The notes under the pieces were generated by a model. It did no database searches. It was not told the DNA's origin and saw only the letters and a list, made by a program, of their open reading frames with translations. A DNA stretch of 64,000 nt, from the NCBI RefSeq assembly GCF_000772935.1, contig NZ_JPVR01000073.1, positions 62,001 through 126,000 on the forward strand, given 5' to 3'. Positions 19,033-28,700 of this stretch are shown piece after piece. Within the stretch, counting starts at the first letter, position 1. Each line of letters begins with the position of its first letter. Both the position numbers and the translations under genes were made by a program. This DNA is from Lysinibacillus boronitolerans JCM 21713 = 10a = NBRC 103108 (GTDB lineage: Bacteria > Bacillota > Bacilli > Bacillales_A > Planococcaceae).

Positions 19033-19057
19033 AACCGTCTGCACGAGTTATTTTTTC
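19015..19057 (+). terminator. Terminator of the bmrA/two-component operon
   Basis: ACTCGTGCA..ACG and CGT.TGCACGAGT arms around an 8-nt loop, followed by TTATTTTTTC. The left arm is within the end of the kinase gene. Confidence 0.75.
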
Positions 19058-19644
19058 TAGTAAGCTACTTTGCTAAAGTATCGATATACTTTATTTAGTT
19101 TTTGCTGTTGCTTCCCTCTTTTGCTTTCCATGTTACCAAACTCAAAAAACTTCACTTTTTTCATCCCAACAAACTTAAACAACGCTCTCTTCATCAAAAT
19201 TTTATGTGCATTGTTCAACCATAAAAATGGATAATTGGTTGGTCCCTTCATCGTGGATACACAGACTACAGACTTCCCTTTTAAAAGACCCTCTGGAAAT
19301 AACCCCTTTGTATCTCGATAAGCAAAGTTTGCCGCAAATAATTGGTCAATATACCCTAACAGCATGGCTGGCGGTCTCCCCCACCAGATTGGATAAACAA
19401 ATACAATTTGATCTGCCCAAGAGAGCTGTTGGCGGTATTTTTCCATTTTCGGATCCCGATACATATCACGACGTCGTTTATGTTCATGGAAAATTAAGCG
19501 TGGATCGAACTGTTCTTCATATAAATCTAGTATCTGAATCTCCTCGATGGCAGGATTTTCTCGACACCCCTTTATCACTTCTTGTAAAAAAGCATAATTT
19601 AAACTTTTATGGTTGGGATATGTATAAACAATTAACGTTTTCAA
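19057..19644 (-). CDS. Flavodoxin-fold NAD(P)H:quinone oxidoreductase
   Basis: A 195-residue Flavodoxin_2/NQO-family protein: KTLIVYTYPNHKSLN at the N-terminus binds FMN phosphate, QIVFVYPIWWGRPPAML near residue 80 is the central motif, and the length fits YwrO/KefF/MdaB relatives. The frame opens with an ATG at 19659, but that ATG lies in the ribosome site; AGGAGG is 6 nt before a TTG (19642-19644), which gives MKTLIVY and is the better start. Divergent from a MarR gene, with two operator-like inverted repeats between. Such pairs usually respond to quinones or electrophiles. Confidence 0.82.
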   Translation of the reverse strand: MKTLIVYTYPNHKSLNYAFLQEVIKGCRENPAIEEIQILDLYEEQFDPRLIFHEHKRRRDMYRDPKMEKYRQQLSWADQIVFVYPIWWGRPPAMLLGYIDQLFAANFAYRDTKGLFPEGLLKGKSVVCVSTMKGPTNYPFLWLNNAHKILMKRALFKFVGMKKVKFFEFGNMESKRGKQQQKLNKVYRYFSKVAY

Positions 19645-19662
19645 CGTGTGCCTCCTCATTAC

Positions 19663-19676
19663 TTATCATTTGATAA
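19663..19676. promoter_or_regulatory. MarR-type operator, site 1
   Basis: TTATCA-TT-TGATAA is a perfect inverted repeat between the divergent reductase and MarR genes, starting 4 bp upstream of the open frame and 19 bp upstream of the TTG start of the reductase. Confidence 0.5.
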
Positions 19677-19702
19677 CAAAATAATAATTCACTTCATTTT
19701 AG

Positions 19703-19716
19703 TTGTCAAATGATAA
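19703..19716. promoter_or_regulatory. MarR-type operator, site 2
   Basis: TTGTCA-AA-TGATAA repeats site 1 with one arm mismatch. It lies exactly 40 bp from it, near four helical turns. Confidence 0.5.
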
Positions 19717-19765
19717 TTGTTTTAGGACAAGTTATTTGTTATCTTGACAGTAAGAGGTGATCCCA

Positions 19766-20203
19766 TTGAATAAAAGCGCTTTATTTCATCAGTTTGTAGC
19801 ATTTACAGCTACAATCCATCAAGTGACACATGATCTCACACAAAATATTACCGCTGCGAATATCACACCGCTACAATATAAAATTCTTGAATATATTAAA
19901 GTAAGCCAACCCGTCACACCAACCGAAATCAGTGAATGTCAGCATATGTCCTTACCCAATACAAGCCGTGAACTACGAAAATTGCAGGAACAGCAGCTAA
20001 TCCAAAAATTTAGCGACACAGCCGACCGCAGAAAGCAGTATGTCCGTTTGTCCAAAGAAGGTGAAAAAATGATGGAGGAGGCATTTGCCTGTATCGAAGA
20101 ACGCTTTCTACAGCTTATCCAACACGCAACACAGGATGATCTAAAGGACATCCAGCATGCTCTAGCCATTTTAGAGGAAAAGGTTTTACGCCAAAATGGC
20201 TAA
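19766..20203 (+). CDS. MarR-family transcriptional regulator
   Basis: A 145-residue winged-helix regulator with the MarR core: PLQYKILEYI, QPVTPTEISECQHMSLPNTSRELRKL (recognition helix) and the RRKQYVRLSKEG wing. The frame opens at GTG 19757, but this GTG is inside AAGAGGTGATC, a near-perfect ribosome site for the TTG at 19766-19768, which I take as the start. It faces the quinone oxidoreductase over a gap holding two 14-bp inverted repeats and probably represses it until an electrophile or quinone binds. Confidence 0.88.
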   Translation: MNKSALFHQFVAFTATIHQVTHDLTQNITAANITPLQYKILEYIKVSQPVTPTEISECQHMSLPNTSRELRKLQEQQLIQKFSDTADRRKQYVRLSKEGEKMMEEAFACIEERFLQLIQHATQDDLKDIQHALAILEEKVLRQNG

Positions 20204-20542
20204 GACCATGCTGCTTTTGGGGTGTGGTGATCGCTACTATTCGTGAAGCAGGGAACGAGATCTTTTTTGACTGAAATTGCTCTTTCTTAGTTTGAAGTGC
20301 TCGCTTCTGATTCAAAGCCGCTCTTTCCTTGGCTTGAAGCGCTCTCTTTTACTTCAAACTTCTGAACCAAAAGTTGCTCATTCTTCTTGGAATTATTCGT
20401 CTTTCATGCAAAAAGGTTAGTCATAACTTGAAATGAATTATTAAAAAATCTTTATCAGCATACCCGTGTCACTCACCCGAGATTCGTAACCACTTTGTCT
20501 TTTCTTTAATAGTATAAAGGTGAGTAGAAGGAGGAGTCTTAA
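20204..20542. other. 339-bp intergenic region with degenerate short repeats
   Basis: There is no credible gene here. Four or five copies of a degenerate TGAAGNGCTC-like word (about 20272, 20293, 20313, 20335, 20379) recur every 20-22 bp at first, separated by T/C-rich stretches. The last 100 bp should hold the promoter of the YqcI gene; I found no clear -35/-10. Confidence 0.5.
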
Positions 20543-21349
20543 GTGGAAGTAGTAGTGTTTGATCGGGAGTGGATTGAGGAACAGTTTGAAACACTTCCAT
20601 TATGGCAACAGTCAGCCTATACTGATTTTGCTGCCACGATTGCAGATGAAGCGAATACGTTTCCATGTATACCAGCAAGAATGGGCTTTTTATCAAACCA
20701 TTTGCGCTATAGTTTTGTCGGGGATCCACGCGAGGAGCAATCGATTAGGATGTTAGCACAATGCTTAAAGGACTATACAAAAGCCTCACGAACTTTCGGG
20801 AAGTATACAACACTCACTGTGTTCTTTCATACCCCTCACGATATGCGAGATCGCTTTGAGGTGGCAGATTATCAGCAATTATTTTGGTCTATCTTAAATA
20901 ATTTAACCAATATGGATGAGATGGAATGGCCTAAGAGTATACCAATGGAGCCTACTCACCATGAATGGGAGTTTTGCTTTCATGGAGAGCCCTATTTTAT
21001 CTCTTGTGCAACACCAGCCCATAAATTGCGAAAGAGTCGCCATTTTTCCACCTTATTAATGGCCATTCAGCCACGTTGGATATTCGATGATATAAACAAC
21101 TCAACGGCCTTTGGACGAAAAATCAAAAAGCTCATTCGTCAGCGAATTGCAGATTATGACACAGTTCCAGGACATCCAGATTTAAAATGGTACGGGCAAG
21201 AGGATAGTTATGAATGGAAGCAGTATTTTTTAAGTGATGATAACCATAGTCCATCCAAATGTCCTTTTTTAAGGATGTCTCAGGAAAACGGTTCATTCCG
21301 TAATGTTTCTTTGCCTTTTCACAACAATCCAGGTCGCCACACTGATTAA
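20543..21349 (+). CDS. YqcI/YcgG-family protein
   Basis: A 268-residue soluble protein of the YqcI/YcgG family, named for two B. subtilis proteins of unknown function. Conserved features include FPCIPARMGF near residue 38, LTVFFHTPHDM, EWEFCFHGEPYFISCATPAHKLRKSR in two adjoining pieces, and SPSKCPFLRM near the end. GGAGGAG precedes the GTG start by 6 nt. Its last 57 bp overlap the 3' end of the convergent permease gene, and its terminator lies within that gene. No function can be given. Confidence 0.85.
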   Translation: MEVVVFDREWIEEQFETLPLWQQSAYTDFAATIADEANTFPCIPARMGFLSNHLRYSFVGDPREEQSIRMLAQCLKDYTKASRTFGKYTTLTVFFHTPHDMRDRFEVADYQQLFWSILNNLTNMDEMEWPKSIPMEPTHHEWEFCFHGEPYFISCATPAHKLRKSRHFSTLLMAIQPRWIFDDINNSTAFGRKIKKLIRQRIADYDTVPGHPDLKWYGQEDSYEWKQYFLSDDNHSPSKCPFLRMSQENGSFRNVSLPFHNNPGRHTD

Positions 21350-22618
21350 GACTATAAAGAGCAGGCTCACGTAAAAACCGAGTCTGCTTGTTTTTTCACC
21401 TAAAGTGCCAGACACCGTCACAGCAATGAGCAACATCCCTATACCATTCTTTACATGCCCCCACTTCGTTAACTCCATGAGTTTCCAGTAGGTCACCAAA
21501 ATAAAGAGCCAATTATAGATCAACATTAAACCCGCAGCCGTGATCAAATATTCAAAGATTTTTTCTGGCATCAAAAAACCAATTACAATCGTAATTACTA
21601 GCCCACTCGTTAAAAATAAAAAGGCGGGAAAAGGAACTTTCATTTTTCCTTTCTTTGCGAGTATTGCCGGTGCATCATGGTCTTCAGCAAGTGTAGTGAG
21701 AATGGTAATAACCGCGTATAGCGAGGCCACCATTGTTGAAAAACCAGCAATGATTAGCACACCATTAAAGATATCTGCCACAAAAGGTATATGGTATCCT
21801 TGAAGCGCCGTAATAAAAGGACTTTCATCAATCGAAAAGTCTTTCCATGCAACGAGTGCCAATGCAAGGGCAATGGCCATGATGAAAATAATGGTAATCA
21901 CGCTCAGCATAATTCTCCCTGCTTTTGGCGCCTCTTTTGGATTTTTCAAATCGATGACCATTAAACCCATCACTTCAATTCCTCCATAGGCATAAAAGGC
22001 ATAAAGTAATCCGAGCCAAATACCTTTTATTCCTTGTGAGAAAAATGCTTCATAATTAGCCTGAAGTGAAGCCATCGTAGCAGATGATGTGCCCCTCATG
22101 ATGATGACCACTGCTACAATAATGAACATAATGATGGCCGCTGCCTTTAAGGCACCGAAGATATTTTGGAAATTTTCAAAGCCCTTCATGCCTGTGAGAA
22201 TTACGACTAAACCGATAGCAGCATAAATCGATGCAGCAATCCAGAGTGGTAACGCCGGGAACCAAAATTTCGTAAAAATGCCGAGCGCCATCAGCTGGCT
22301 TCCCATGATTAATAGCTCAGAAATCAAGTACACCCAGCCATTGCTAAAGCCTGCCCAGCGTCCAAAGGCTTGCTTGGCATAGGTACGAAAAGAGCCTTTA
22401 TCTGGGTTTTCCACAGACATTTTAACAAGTGCATCATACACGATATACGTACAAATGGCTGCTAGCAAAAAAGGAATTAATACCGCAGGCCCACTTTTAT
22501 GAATGGCCATACTTGTCCCAAGAAAAAAACCAGTTCCCAAAGTACAACCGATACCGAGAAGCGAAAGCTGCCACCAGGCCATACTTCCCTTAGCTGCTTT
22601 TGAAGTCATTTTTATCAA
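21293..22618 (-). CDS. APC-superfamily amino acid permease
   Basis: A 441-residue permease with 12 predicted helices and the APC opening WWQLSLLGIGCTLGTGFFLG (residues 16-35), including the unwound substrate-binding GxGxG-like segment of TM1. It is 7 bp downstream of an arginine-deiminase-like gene in the same direction, so arginine or a related guanidino compound is a likely substrate. The 3' end overlaps the convergent YqcI gene by 57 bp. Confidence 0.85.
   Translation of the reverse strand: MIKMTSKAAKGSMAWWQLSLLGIGCTLGTGFFLGTSMAIHKSGPAVLIPFLLAAICTYIVYDALVKMSVENPDKGSFRTYAKQAFGRWAGFSNGWVYLISELLIMGSQLMALGIFTKFWFPALPLWIAASIYAAIGLVVILTGMKGFENFQNIFGALKAAAIIMFIIVAVVIIMRGTSSATMASLQANYEAFFSQGIKGIWLGLLYAFYAYGGIEVMGLMVIDLKNPKEAPKAGRIMLSVITIIFIMAIALALALVAWKDFSIDESPFITALQGYHIPFVADIFNGVLIIAGFSTMVASLYAVITILTTLAEDHDAPAILAKKGKMKVPFPAFLFLTSGLVITIVIGFLMPEKIFEYLITAAGLMLIYNWLFILVTYWKLMELTKWGHVKNGIGMLLIAVTVSGTLGEKTSRLGFYVSLLFIVLISVATWIVVKRQRNITE
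21360..21396 (+). terminator. Terminator of the YqcI gene, inside the permease coding region
   Basis: AGCAGGCTC (21360-21368) and GAGTCTGCT (21380-21388) pair with one G-T, then TTGTTTTTT. It lies within the last 35 codons of the convergent permease. Confidence 0.7.
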
Positions 22619-22625
22619 CCCCTCG

Positions 22626-23561
22626 TTACGTTCTTACCAAAGGTAATGTCATACATCGAATGCCACCACCGCCTTTTTCAAGCTCAGTAACGTCAACCTC
22701 AAGCAAATTTTTATTCTTCAGCAGAGGATGCGTCAATAATTGTTGTGGTGTTGCCTGCTTGCTTATTAATATTGTTTCTGGATTCAGGTTAATAAAGTTG
22801 ATGTCAAGAATGGTCTTATACGAGTCAAGCCAGTAAACATCCAAACCATGACGCTTTAAAAATGGCTCTACCATGTCAAAACGACTGCTTTGAGCTGTTA
22901 ACACCTGTACAGGAAAATGGCGTACAAAGCTTTTAGCAACTACCAGATTCGGGTTCACAACATTACAATTCATATCTAAATGCAGCGTATCATTGCTTTT
23001 CGGTAAATCAATTATGGCGATTTCAGAAAATCCCTCTTGAAAAATGCTTTCCTTCAAGCTTTCGATAGCTTCTATCGTTGTTCTCATCCCAAGGTTAATG
23101 AGCACGGCATCTTTATTTAAAATTAACAAATCGCCACACTCGAATGAATGAAGCGGTTGTGATTTTGCTAGCCATTGTTGTGGAAACCATTTCTCTAAAA
23201 ATGAATGTGCAAGAGGATACTCTGGTCTTCTAAGCGAACTTCCTGCCTTTCCAAGCAATAGTCGATTACCAATGACACAGGCGAGGTCACGCACAAAATA
23301 ACGATTCAGCAACTGCTCACTTAATAACTGCTGATCGTGAGCTAGTTCCCTTGCATAATCTAGTACATGTACCCCAGCGTTTTCTAATGTTGTCTTTAAT
23401 GCCATGAAATTCTCCATTGCCTTCTGATGGTTGACCGTAGCACTCCAACCAACCTGCTCCGCTATTTTTAGATCTGTTACATCTACGATGGAGGGTGCAC
23501 AAAGCATTACCGCTTTCAGTTCCCCATGTTCTGACCAACAATTTAGTTGAAATGAATCCAT
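22626..23561 (-). CDS. Arginine deiminase / DDAH-superfamily enzyme
   Basis: A 311-residue guanidino-group-modifying enzyme. YFVRD near residue 88, FECGDLLIL near 145, the HLDMNC histidine near 193 and Cys303 in GGGGIRCMT form the catalytic set; the last motif is the arginine deiminase form. It is shorter than classical ArcA (about 410) and nearer to DDAH-type proteins, so substrate could be arginine, a methylarginine or another guanidine. GGAGAG lies 9-10 nt before the ATG. It is co-transcribed with the following amino acid permease. No carbamoyltransferase is adjacent, so it is not a standard ADI operon. Confidence 0.8.
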   Translation of the reverse strand: MDSFQLNCWSEHGELKAVMLCAPSIVDVTDLKIAEQVGWSATVNHQKAMENFMALKTTLENAGVHVLDYARELAHDQQLLSEQLLNRYFVRDLACVIGNRLLLGKAGSSLRRPEYPLAHSFLEKWFPQQWLAKSQPLHSFECGDLLILNKDAVLINLGMRTTIEAIESLKESIFQEGFSEIAIIDLPKSNDTLHLDMNCNVVNPNLVVAKSFVRHFPVQVLTAQSSRFDMVEPFLKRHGLDVYWLDSYKTILDINFINLNPETILISKQATPQQLLTHPLLKNKNLLEVDVTELEKGGGGIRCMTLPLVRT

Positions 23562-23684
23562 TCAAGTATTCTCTCCTTCTTCACGACGATCTCTGTTAGC
23601 GTTACCATTGACTTTCGGATTATACAAGGATCATAATTAAGAAGAATTTACCAATTATAATTATTTAGAGAAAGGGGTGTCATT

Positions 23685-24127
23685 ATGGAATACTATAAAT
23701 TTTTAAGACAGTATGTAGGACACCAACCAATTATTTTACCTGGTTCGGTGGTTCTCATTCTTAATACTGAAAACGAAATATTACTACAAAAAAGATATGA
23801 TGGCGGTTGGGGGCTCCCTGGAGGCTTAATGGAATTAGGCGAGAGCTTAGAGGATACTGCCAAAAGAGAGGTACAAGAAGAGACAGGACTAGCCATCACA
23901 GATTTACAGTTACTAGGTGTTTTTTCTGGTCCGGATTGTTACCTTAAAGTTTCGAATGGGGACGAATTATACGCGTTACAGCAGTCTTCTATACAAGAAA
24001 TGTGCTTGGTAATTTAGTGATTGATTACAATGAATCAGAGACAATGCAATATTTCTCTCTTTACCATTTACCAAACGATTTAAAAGATCGTCGATATATT
24101 GAACCATATATCACACAATTAATTTAG
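23685..24127 (+). pseudogene. Nudix hydrolase gene with a single-base frameshift
   Basis: The first 110-codon frame has a full Nudix box (GGLMELGES...REVQEETGL, residues 46-69), then leaves the family pattern after GDELYAL and stops at 24017. From about 23980 another frame reads AVFYTRNVLGNLVIDY and continues in family style to a TAG at 24125-24127. Restoring one missing base near 23977-23979 (TTACAG to TTAACAG) would give a normal 147-residue protein. It may be a real mutation or a sequencing error. The substrate class is unknown. Confidence 0.8.
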
Positions 24128-24157
24128 AGAGAAAACAAGCCGTTCTCTCTCTAATTG

Positions 24158-25186
24158 TCATGTAAAATATTCTAATTTTGCTTGAGGGAAAAATTTCTGC
24201 ATATAACCGTACAGATGCTCCTTTATATCTTCCTCTTCCTCTTTTTGATAGATATATTTACCAATGCCATATTTGCCCCATTTATATCGTCTTACCGTCT
24301 CGTCAAGCTCTAGCTTTGTCATTGGATAATTTTTTTCAATCACTCGTTTGGCAGGCTTTGTAAAGCGATGTTGAATAAATTCAAAGGTGATGTCATTGCG
24401 CACATCCTTTGGCAATTCAGCATCCAATCGCTCAAACATATGATAATAGCCCTCCTGCCAGCCATCATGAAGATAGATTGGCGCAACAATAAATCCGAGT
24501 GGGTATCCAGCTCTTGCCACTTTCCCCGCTGCCTCAATGCGCTTTTCCAATGGTGATGTACCTGGTTCAAAGTGTTTAATGACATAATCAGCATTGACAC
24601 TAAAACGAAACCTTGTCCGACCATTATGCTTGGCATCCAATAGATGATCCACATGATGGAACTTCGTTACAAATCGTAACTGACCTAGCTCACTTTGTCC
24701 AAAATGCTCAATGGCTCGCTTTAAGGTGTGTGTAAGATGATCAATTCCTACAATATCAGAGGTACAGGAAGCCTCAAAGCGTGTGATGTCAGGTGCTCGT
24801 TCAGCCATATAATGATCGGCCTGTTCTAGAATCTCATCGACATTAACATAGGTCCGAATATAAGGTTTGCTGCCCATCGTTGTTTGTAAATAGCAATAAT
24901 GACAATGCCCCATACAGCCAGTCGCAAATGGGATGGCATATTCCGCTGAAGGCTTAGATGTATCAAATTTTAATGTTTTTCGAATGCCCACTACTAAGGT
25001 CGATTTTGCTACCCGATACTTTTGAAAATCATTGTCACCAGGTAGATTTCTCACTTGATTGTGCGAAGTTGTATAGCGAATTTCAATCCCCATCTGCTCA
25101 AATTTCTCTTTTAGCTCCTGACCTAGTGGATAGTGGAGAGCATCTGGCTCAAAATAAACAAGCTGAGGGGTAAACGGCTTCATCAT
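24158..25186 (-). CDS. splB: Spore photoproduct lyase
   Basis: A 342-residue radical-SAM enzyme that reverses the thymine dimer 'spore photoproduct' in germinating spores. Cys91, Cys95 and Cys98 (GCMGHCHYCYL) bind the 4Fe-4S cluster, and Cys141 in ASCTSD is the conserved hydrogen donor at the position known in B. subtilis. Length equals the family's. It is 12 bp downstream of splA. GGGAGG lies just before the tandem ATG. An imperfect hairpin at about 24124-24154 could end the transcript, but it lacks a good U-tract. Confidence 0.96.
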   Translation of the reverse strand: MMKPFTPQLVYFEPDALHYPLGQELKEKFEQMGIEIRYTTSHNQVRNLPGDNDFQKYRVAKSTLVVGIRKTLKFDTSKPSAEYAIPFATGCMGHCHYCYLQTTMGSKPYIRTYVNVDEILEQADHYMAERAPDITRFEASCTSDIVGIDHLTHTLKRAIEHFGQSELGQLRFVTKFHHVDHLLDAKHNGRTRFRFSVNADYVIKHFEPGTSPLEKRIEAAGKVARAGYPLGFIVAPIYLHDGWQEGYYHMFERLDAELPKDVRNDITFEFIQHRFTKPAKRVIEKNYPMTKLELDETVRRYKWGKYGIGKYIYQKEEEEDIKEHLYGYMQKFFPQAKLEYFT

Positions 25187-25198
25187 GCGAGTCCTCCC

Positions 25199-25423
25199 TT
25201 AATGAAAATACTGATGATAGGCCTGTTCAGCCGCCATCTCACTTGCAAAAATTACCATATCATTCGTGATTGGATAATATGTTTCAAATAAAAATAGCGC
25301 TAGCTCCTCTGGTTTTTCTGGATGATATACTACTGCCGCTTCCTGTATATTCGTTACATCTTGAATATGTGGATTGCGGTAAAAAATATAAACAATATCT
25401 CCCACATCAAATGGTTGTTGCAT
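25199..25423 (-). CDS. splA: SplA, TRAP-like regulator of splAB
   Basis: A 74-residue protein matching SplA, which lowers splAB expression in B. subtilis: FDVGDIVYIFYRNPH at residues 5-19, NIQEAAVV and YYPITND. The frame extends 20 codons further up, but AGGAAGGTG lies 6 nt before the ATG at 25421-25423, which also gives the family length. SplA resembles the RNA-binding TRAP fold. It lies immediately upstream of splB. Confidence 0.9.
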   Translation of the reverse strand: MQQPFDVGDIVYIFYRNPHIQDVTNIQEAAVVYHPEKPEELALFLFETYYPITNDMVIFASEMAAEQAYHQYFH

Positions 25424-25483
25424 TTTTTTCACCTTCCTCTGCCTTTCCATTAGTTTGGTGAAAGTGTACAAAAAATATGTCAT

Positions 25484-25796
25484 AAAAAATTTAGTTGGTA
25501 ATATACATACATTCGTGCGGTTATTTTTAAGAAAATTGCACTTCCTGTAAATTGTAACACTTCAATTGAACCTGCTTTATTCAACTCTCCTACGTCGAAT
25601 AGTGTAACGTTATCCACTCAAAATTCCCTTACTCTTTTCAGTCTACTTGTAAGGAAAGTAAGCCAGAATAAGTATCAAAACTGCATGTTGGTTAAATTTT
25701 CTTCAAAAGGTAAAAGGGTGAAACTTTTAGATTGCTCATACGTTTAATTAGATGTCTTGCTAAGTCAATCAAATGGCATGAAGAAGGGTGGAATTT
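25484..25796. other. 313-bp intergenic region between splA and the repeat protein
   Basis: AT-rich, without a credible gene. It must hold the splA promoter (minus) and that of the repeat protein (plus). I looked for a sigma-G promoter ahead of splA and saw no convincing match. Confidence 0.4.
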
Positions 25797-28700
25797 ATGA
25801 AAAAAATATGGACTTTACTTTTTGCTGTGATGCTTATTGTACCGTTAGTATTGCAGCCGGCAACCGCACAAGCGGCAAAAGCCATCACAATTAATGTGGA
25901 TGGAGTGCAATTAAAAACCGATCAGCCGCCTGCGATGATTCAAGGACGTGTTATGCTACCACTTAGAGCGATCTTTGAAGCATTAAATGCAAGCGTAAAC
26001 TGGAACCCAAAGACTCAAACAGTCACAGGGATAAAAGGGGATACAACGGTAGTTCTCAAGATTAAATCGAAGACAGCTACTATTAATAACCAGACAGTAA
26101 CGCTTGATGTACCAGCACAGGTATTAAAAGGTAGAACAATGGTGCCAGTACGCTTCGTCAGTGAAGCACTTGGTCAGGATGTTGATTGGAACTCGGAAAA
26201 ACAGCAAGTATCTATTAAAACTGACACACCAAGTAATAATAGTATTGCGCCAGTGAGCAATGTGTCGGTTCGAGATGTGGATGATCAGGGAGATGGGCGT
26301 GATCTTGAGGTTAGCTTCTCTAAATCGTCTACAGAATCATATGTAGATCATTATCGGGTTATGGTTGTGAAGGCTTCTAAAAGTTTCAATGTGTCATCAG
26401 CTCTTAAAGTCTCCTCATCTAATTATTCGGTGGTATCGACTTCAAATTCGAATCGTGTCGTAACTTTATCGCAAAGCTCGCGAGATGTGGACGGAGACTA
26501 CATAAAAAATGATCAGTCTTATGTGGTTTATATACTTGCGATTGGTAAAGGTTCTTATTCTAGCGTATTATCAACTTCTTCTCCGAAGATTACTCTAACA
26601 AACATGTCTACTGTTACCGCAGTAACAAATGTGAAGATTAGCGATATTAACGATTTTGGCGATGGACGTGATGTTTCAGTTAGCTTTACTCGTCCACAGA
26701 ATGATAGCAATACATCCAATTACCGTGTGTTTATAGTAAAGACCAAGGATGCTAACAATTTTAGTCTTACCACTGCGAATAATTTATCCAGCAATTATTA
26801 TACAACAGTGGACAAATCGGGAAGCAACGGCAGTACGTTGATAGCAACTCTGTCCTCCTCAACACGAGATACTTCAGGTGACTTTATAAAGAATAACGAA
26901 TCCTACACAGCGTTCGTTATGTCTGTAAGTAATACAAATTCTAGTATGAATAAACTCTCACCTGCTTCATTATCAGTAACGCTTACTGTATCTACTCCGA
27001 TTATTACACAAGTAGATGATGTTAATGATTTTGGCGATGGACGCGATTTGAGAGTTAGCTTCAACAAAATGTCTGATGAATCGAATGTTCTCTCTTACCG
27101 AATTTTTGTTGTAAGAGCTAACAACTATACGAACTTTACATTGACAAAAGCCAACAGTTTACCTAACACTTATTACACACAAGTGAACAAAACAGGCAAC
27201 AATATTACGCAGGTGCTCTCTGCAGGAGCAAAAGATACTGACGGTTATGCCATTCAAAATGGCGTTAGCTACCGTGTATTTATTATGGCAGTAACTAATA
27301 ACTCTGCAAATAATGTACTTTCTCCAGCCTCCAATATGATTTCGCTGCTAAGCAACAATGTGGGTGCAGTGTCGAATATCATTGCCAGCGATGTGAGTGA
27401 TAATGGTAACGGTCGTGACCTCTTTGTGTCATTTAATAAAGCTGCTGATGAGGCACCTATTAATCACTATCGGATTATGGTGGTACCAACAGCAAATTAC
27501 AATAATTTTAGTCTGACGGATGCTAATAGCGTATCCAGCAGCAATTACACGACTGTTAACAAATCTGGGAAATCCACATATGAGCAAGTATTATCTGAAA
27601 ATACTCGGGATGTGCGCGGAAATACTATTAAAGAAGGTACGAACTACCGTATCTATGTATTGACGGTTGCCAATGGAAATACCTTAGGAAACAATGCGCT
27701 AACTGCCGCAACATCTACGATTACACTAACTAAAAACTTCACAGTGCAAGCTGTAACTAATCTGAATGTTGCAGATATAGATGATAAAGGGGATGGCCGT
27801 GATGTGCAAGTAACGTTCACGAAGCCTACAGATGAATCGAATGTTAATCATTATCGGATTCTAATGGTTCCAACTGCATATTACAGTAGCTTTAATCTTT
27901 CACAAGCCAATAGCAGCTCTTACTATATCACAGAAGGCAAAGGTGGAAATTTAGTAGCGAATAGAACGTTAGATGGGATTAGGGATGTACGAGGTAATTT
28001 TATTACAGAAGGAACTAGCTATCGCGTCTATGTACTGACTGTTGCAAATGGTAACTCTTCAAACGCCTCTGCTCTATCCTCTCCTTCATCTGTGATTACA
28101 ATTAGTAAAAGCAAAGCTGTTCAGGCAGTAAGCAATATTAATGTAAGCGATGTTGGTGATTATGGAGATGGTCGAGATCTACAAATATCGTTTACAAAAC
28201 CTTCTGATGAATCAAATATAGATAGTTACCGTATTCTAGTTGTACCCGCATCAAAGGCAAATGACTTTGATCTGAACACAGCTATTAGAGCAACTAATTA
28301 TACAGGTTGGGGTAAAGGCCAGTATAGTATGAAATTGGGGGCTACTAGTAGAGATACAGAAGGAAGACTTATAACGAATGGCGAAGAATATCGCGTATAT
28401 ATATTGTCTGTAGGTGGTGGAAATTCTAAGGAAATGTATAGCTTATCCTACCCATCTCCTTACATTGTTTTGGAAGACCTTTCAGCCGCTGGATCAGTGG
28501 AGAAAGTGACACTTAGTCTCTTGAATAAGGGATATAAATATAACGATATAAACATTAGCTTCGATGTCAAAAATGGTCAAAGCGTAACGGAGTATAGAGT
28601 GTTTATGTTGCCGAAGGATAAAGCAGAAAGTTTCAAATTGGAGGATGCTATTAGCAATCCAAATAGCACCAGAATTCATCCGAATCCTCTCTCCAACGTT

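Noticed and set aside
25424..25560. Sigma-G promoter ahead of splA
   Set aside because: Expected by analogy with B. subtilis, but I could not find -35/-10 boxes with correct spacing.
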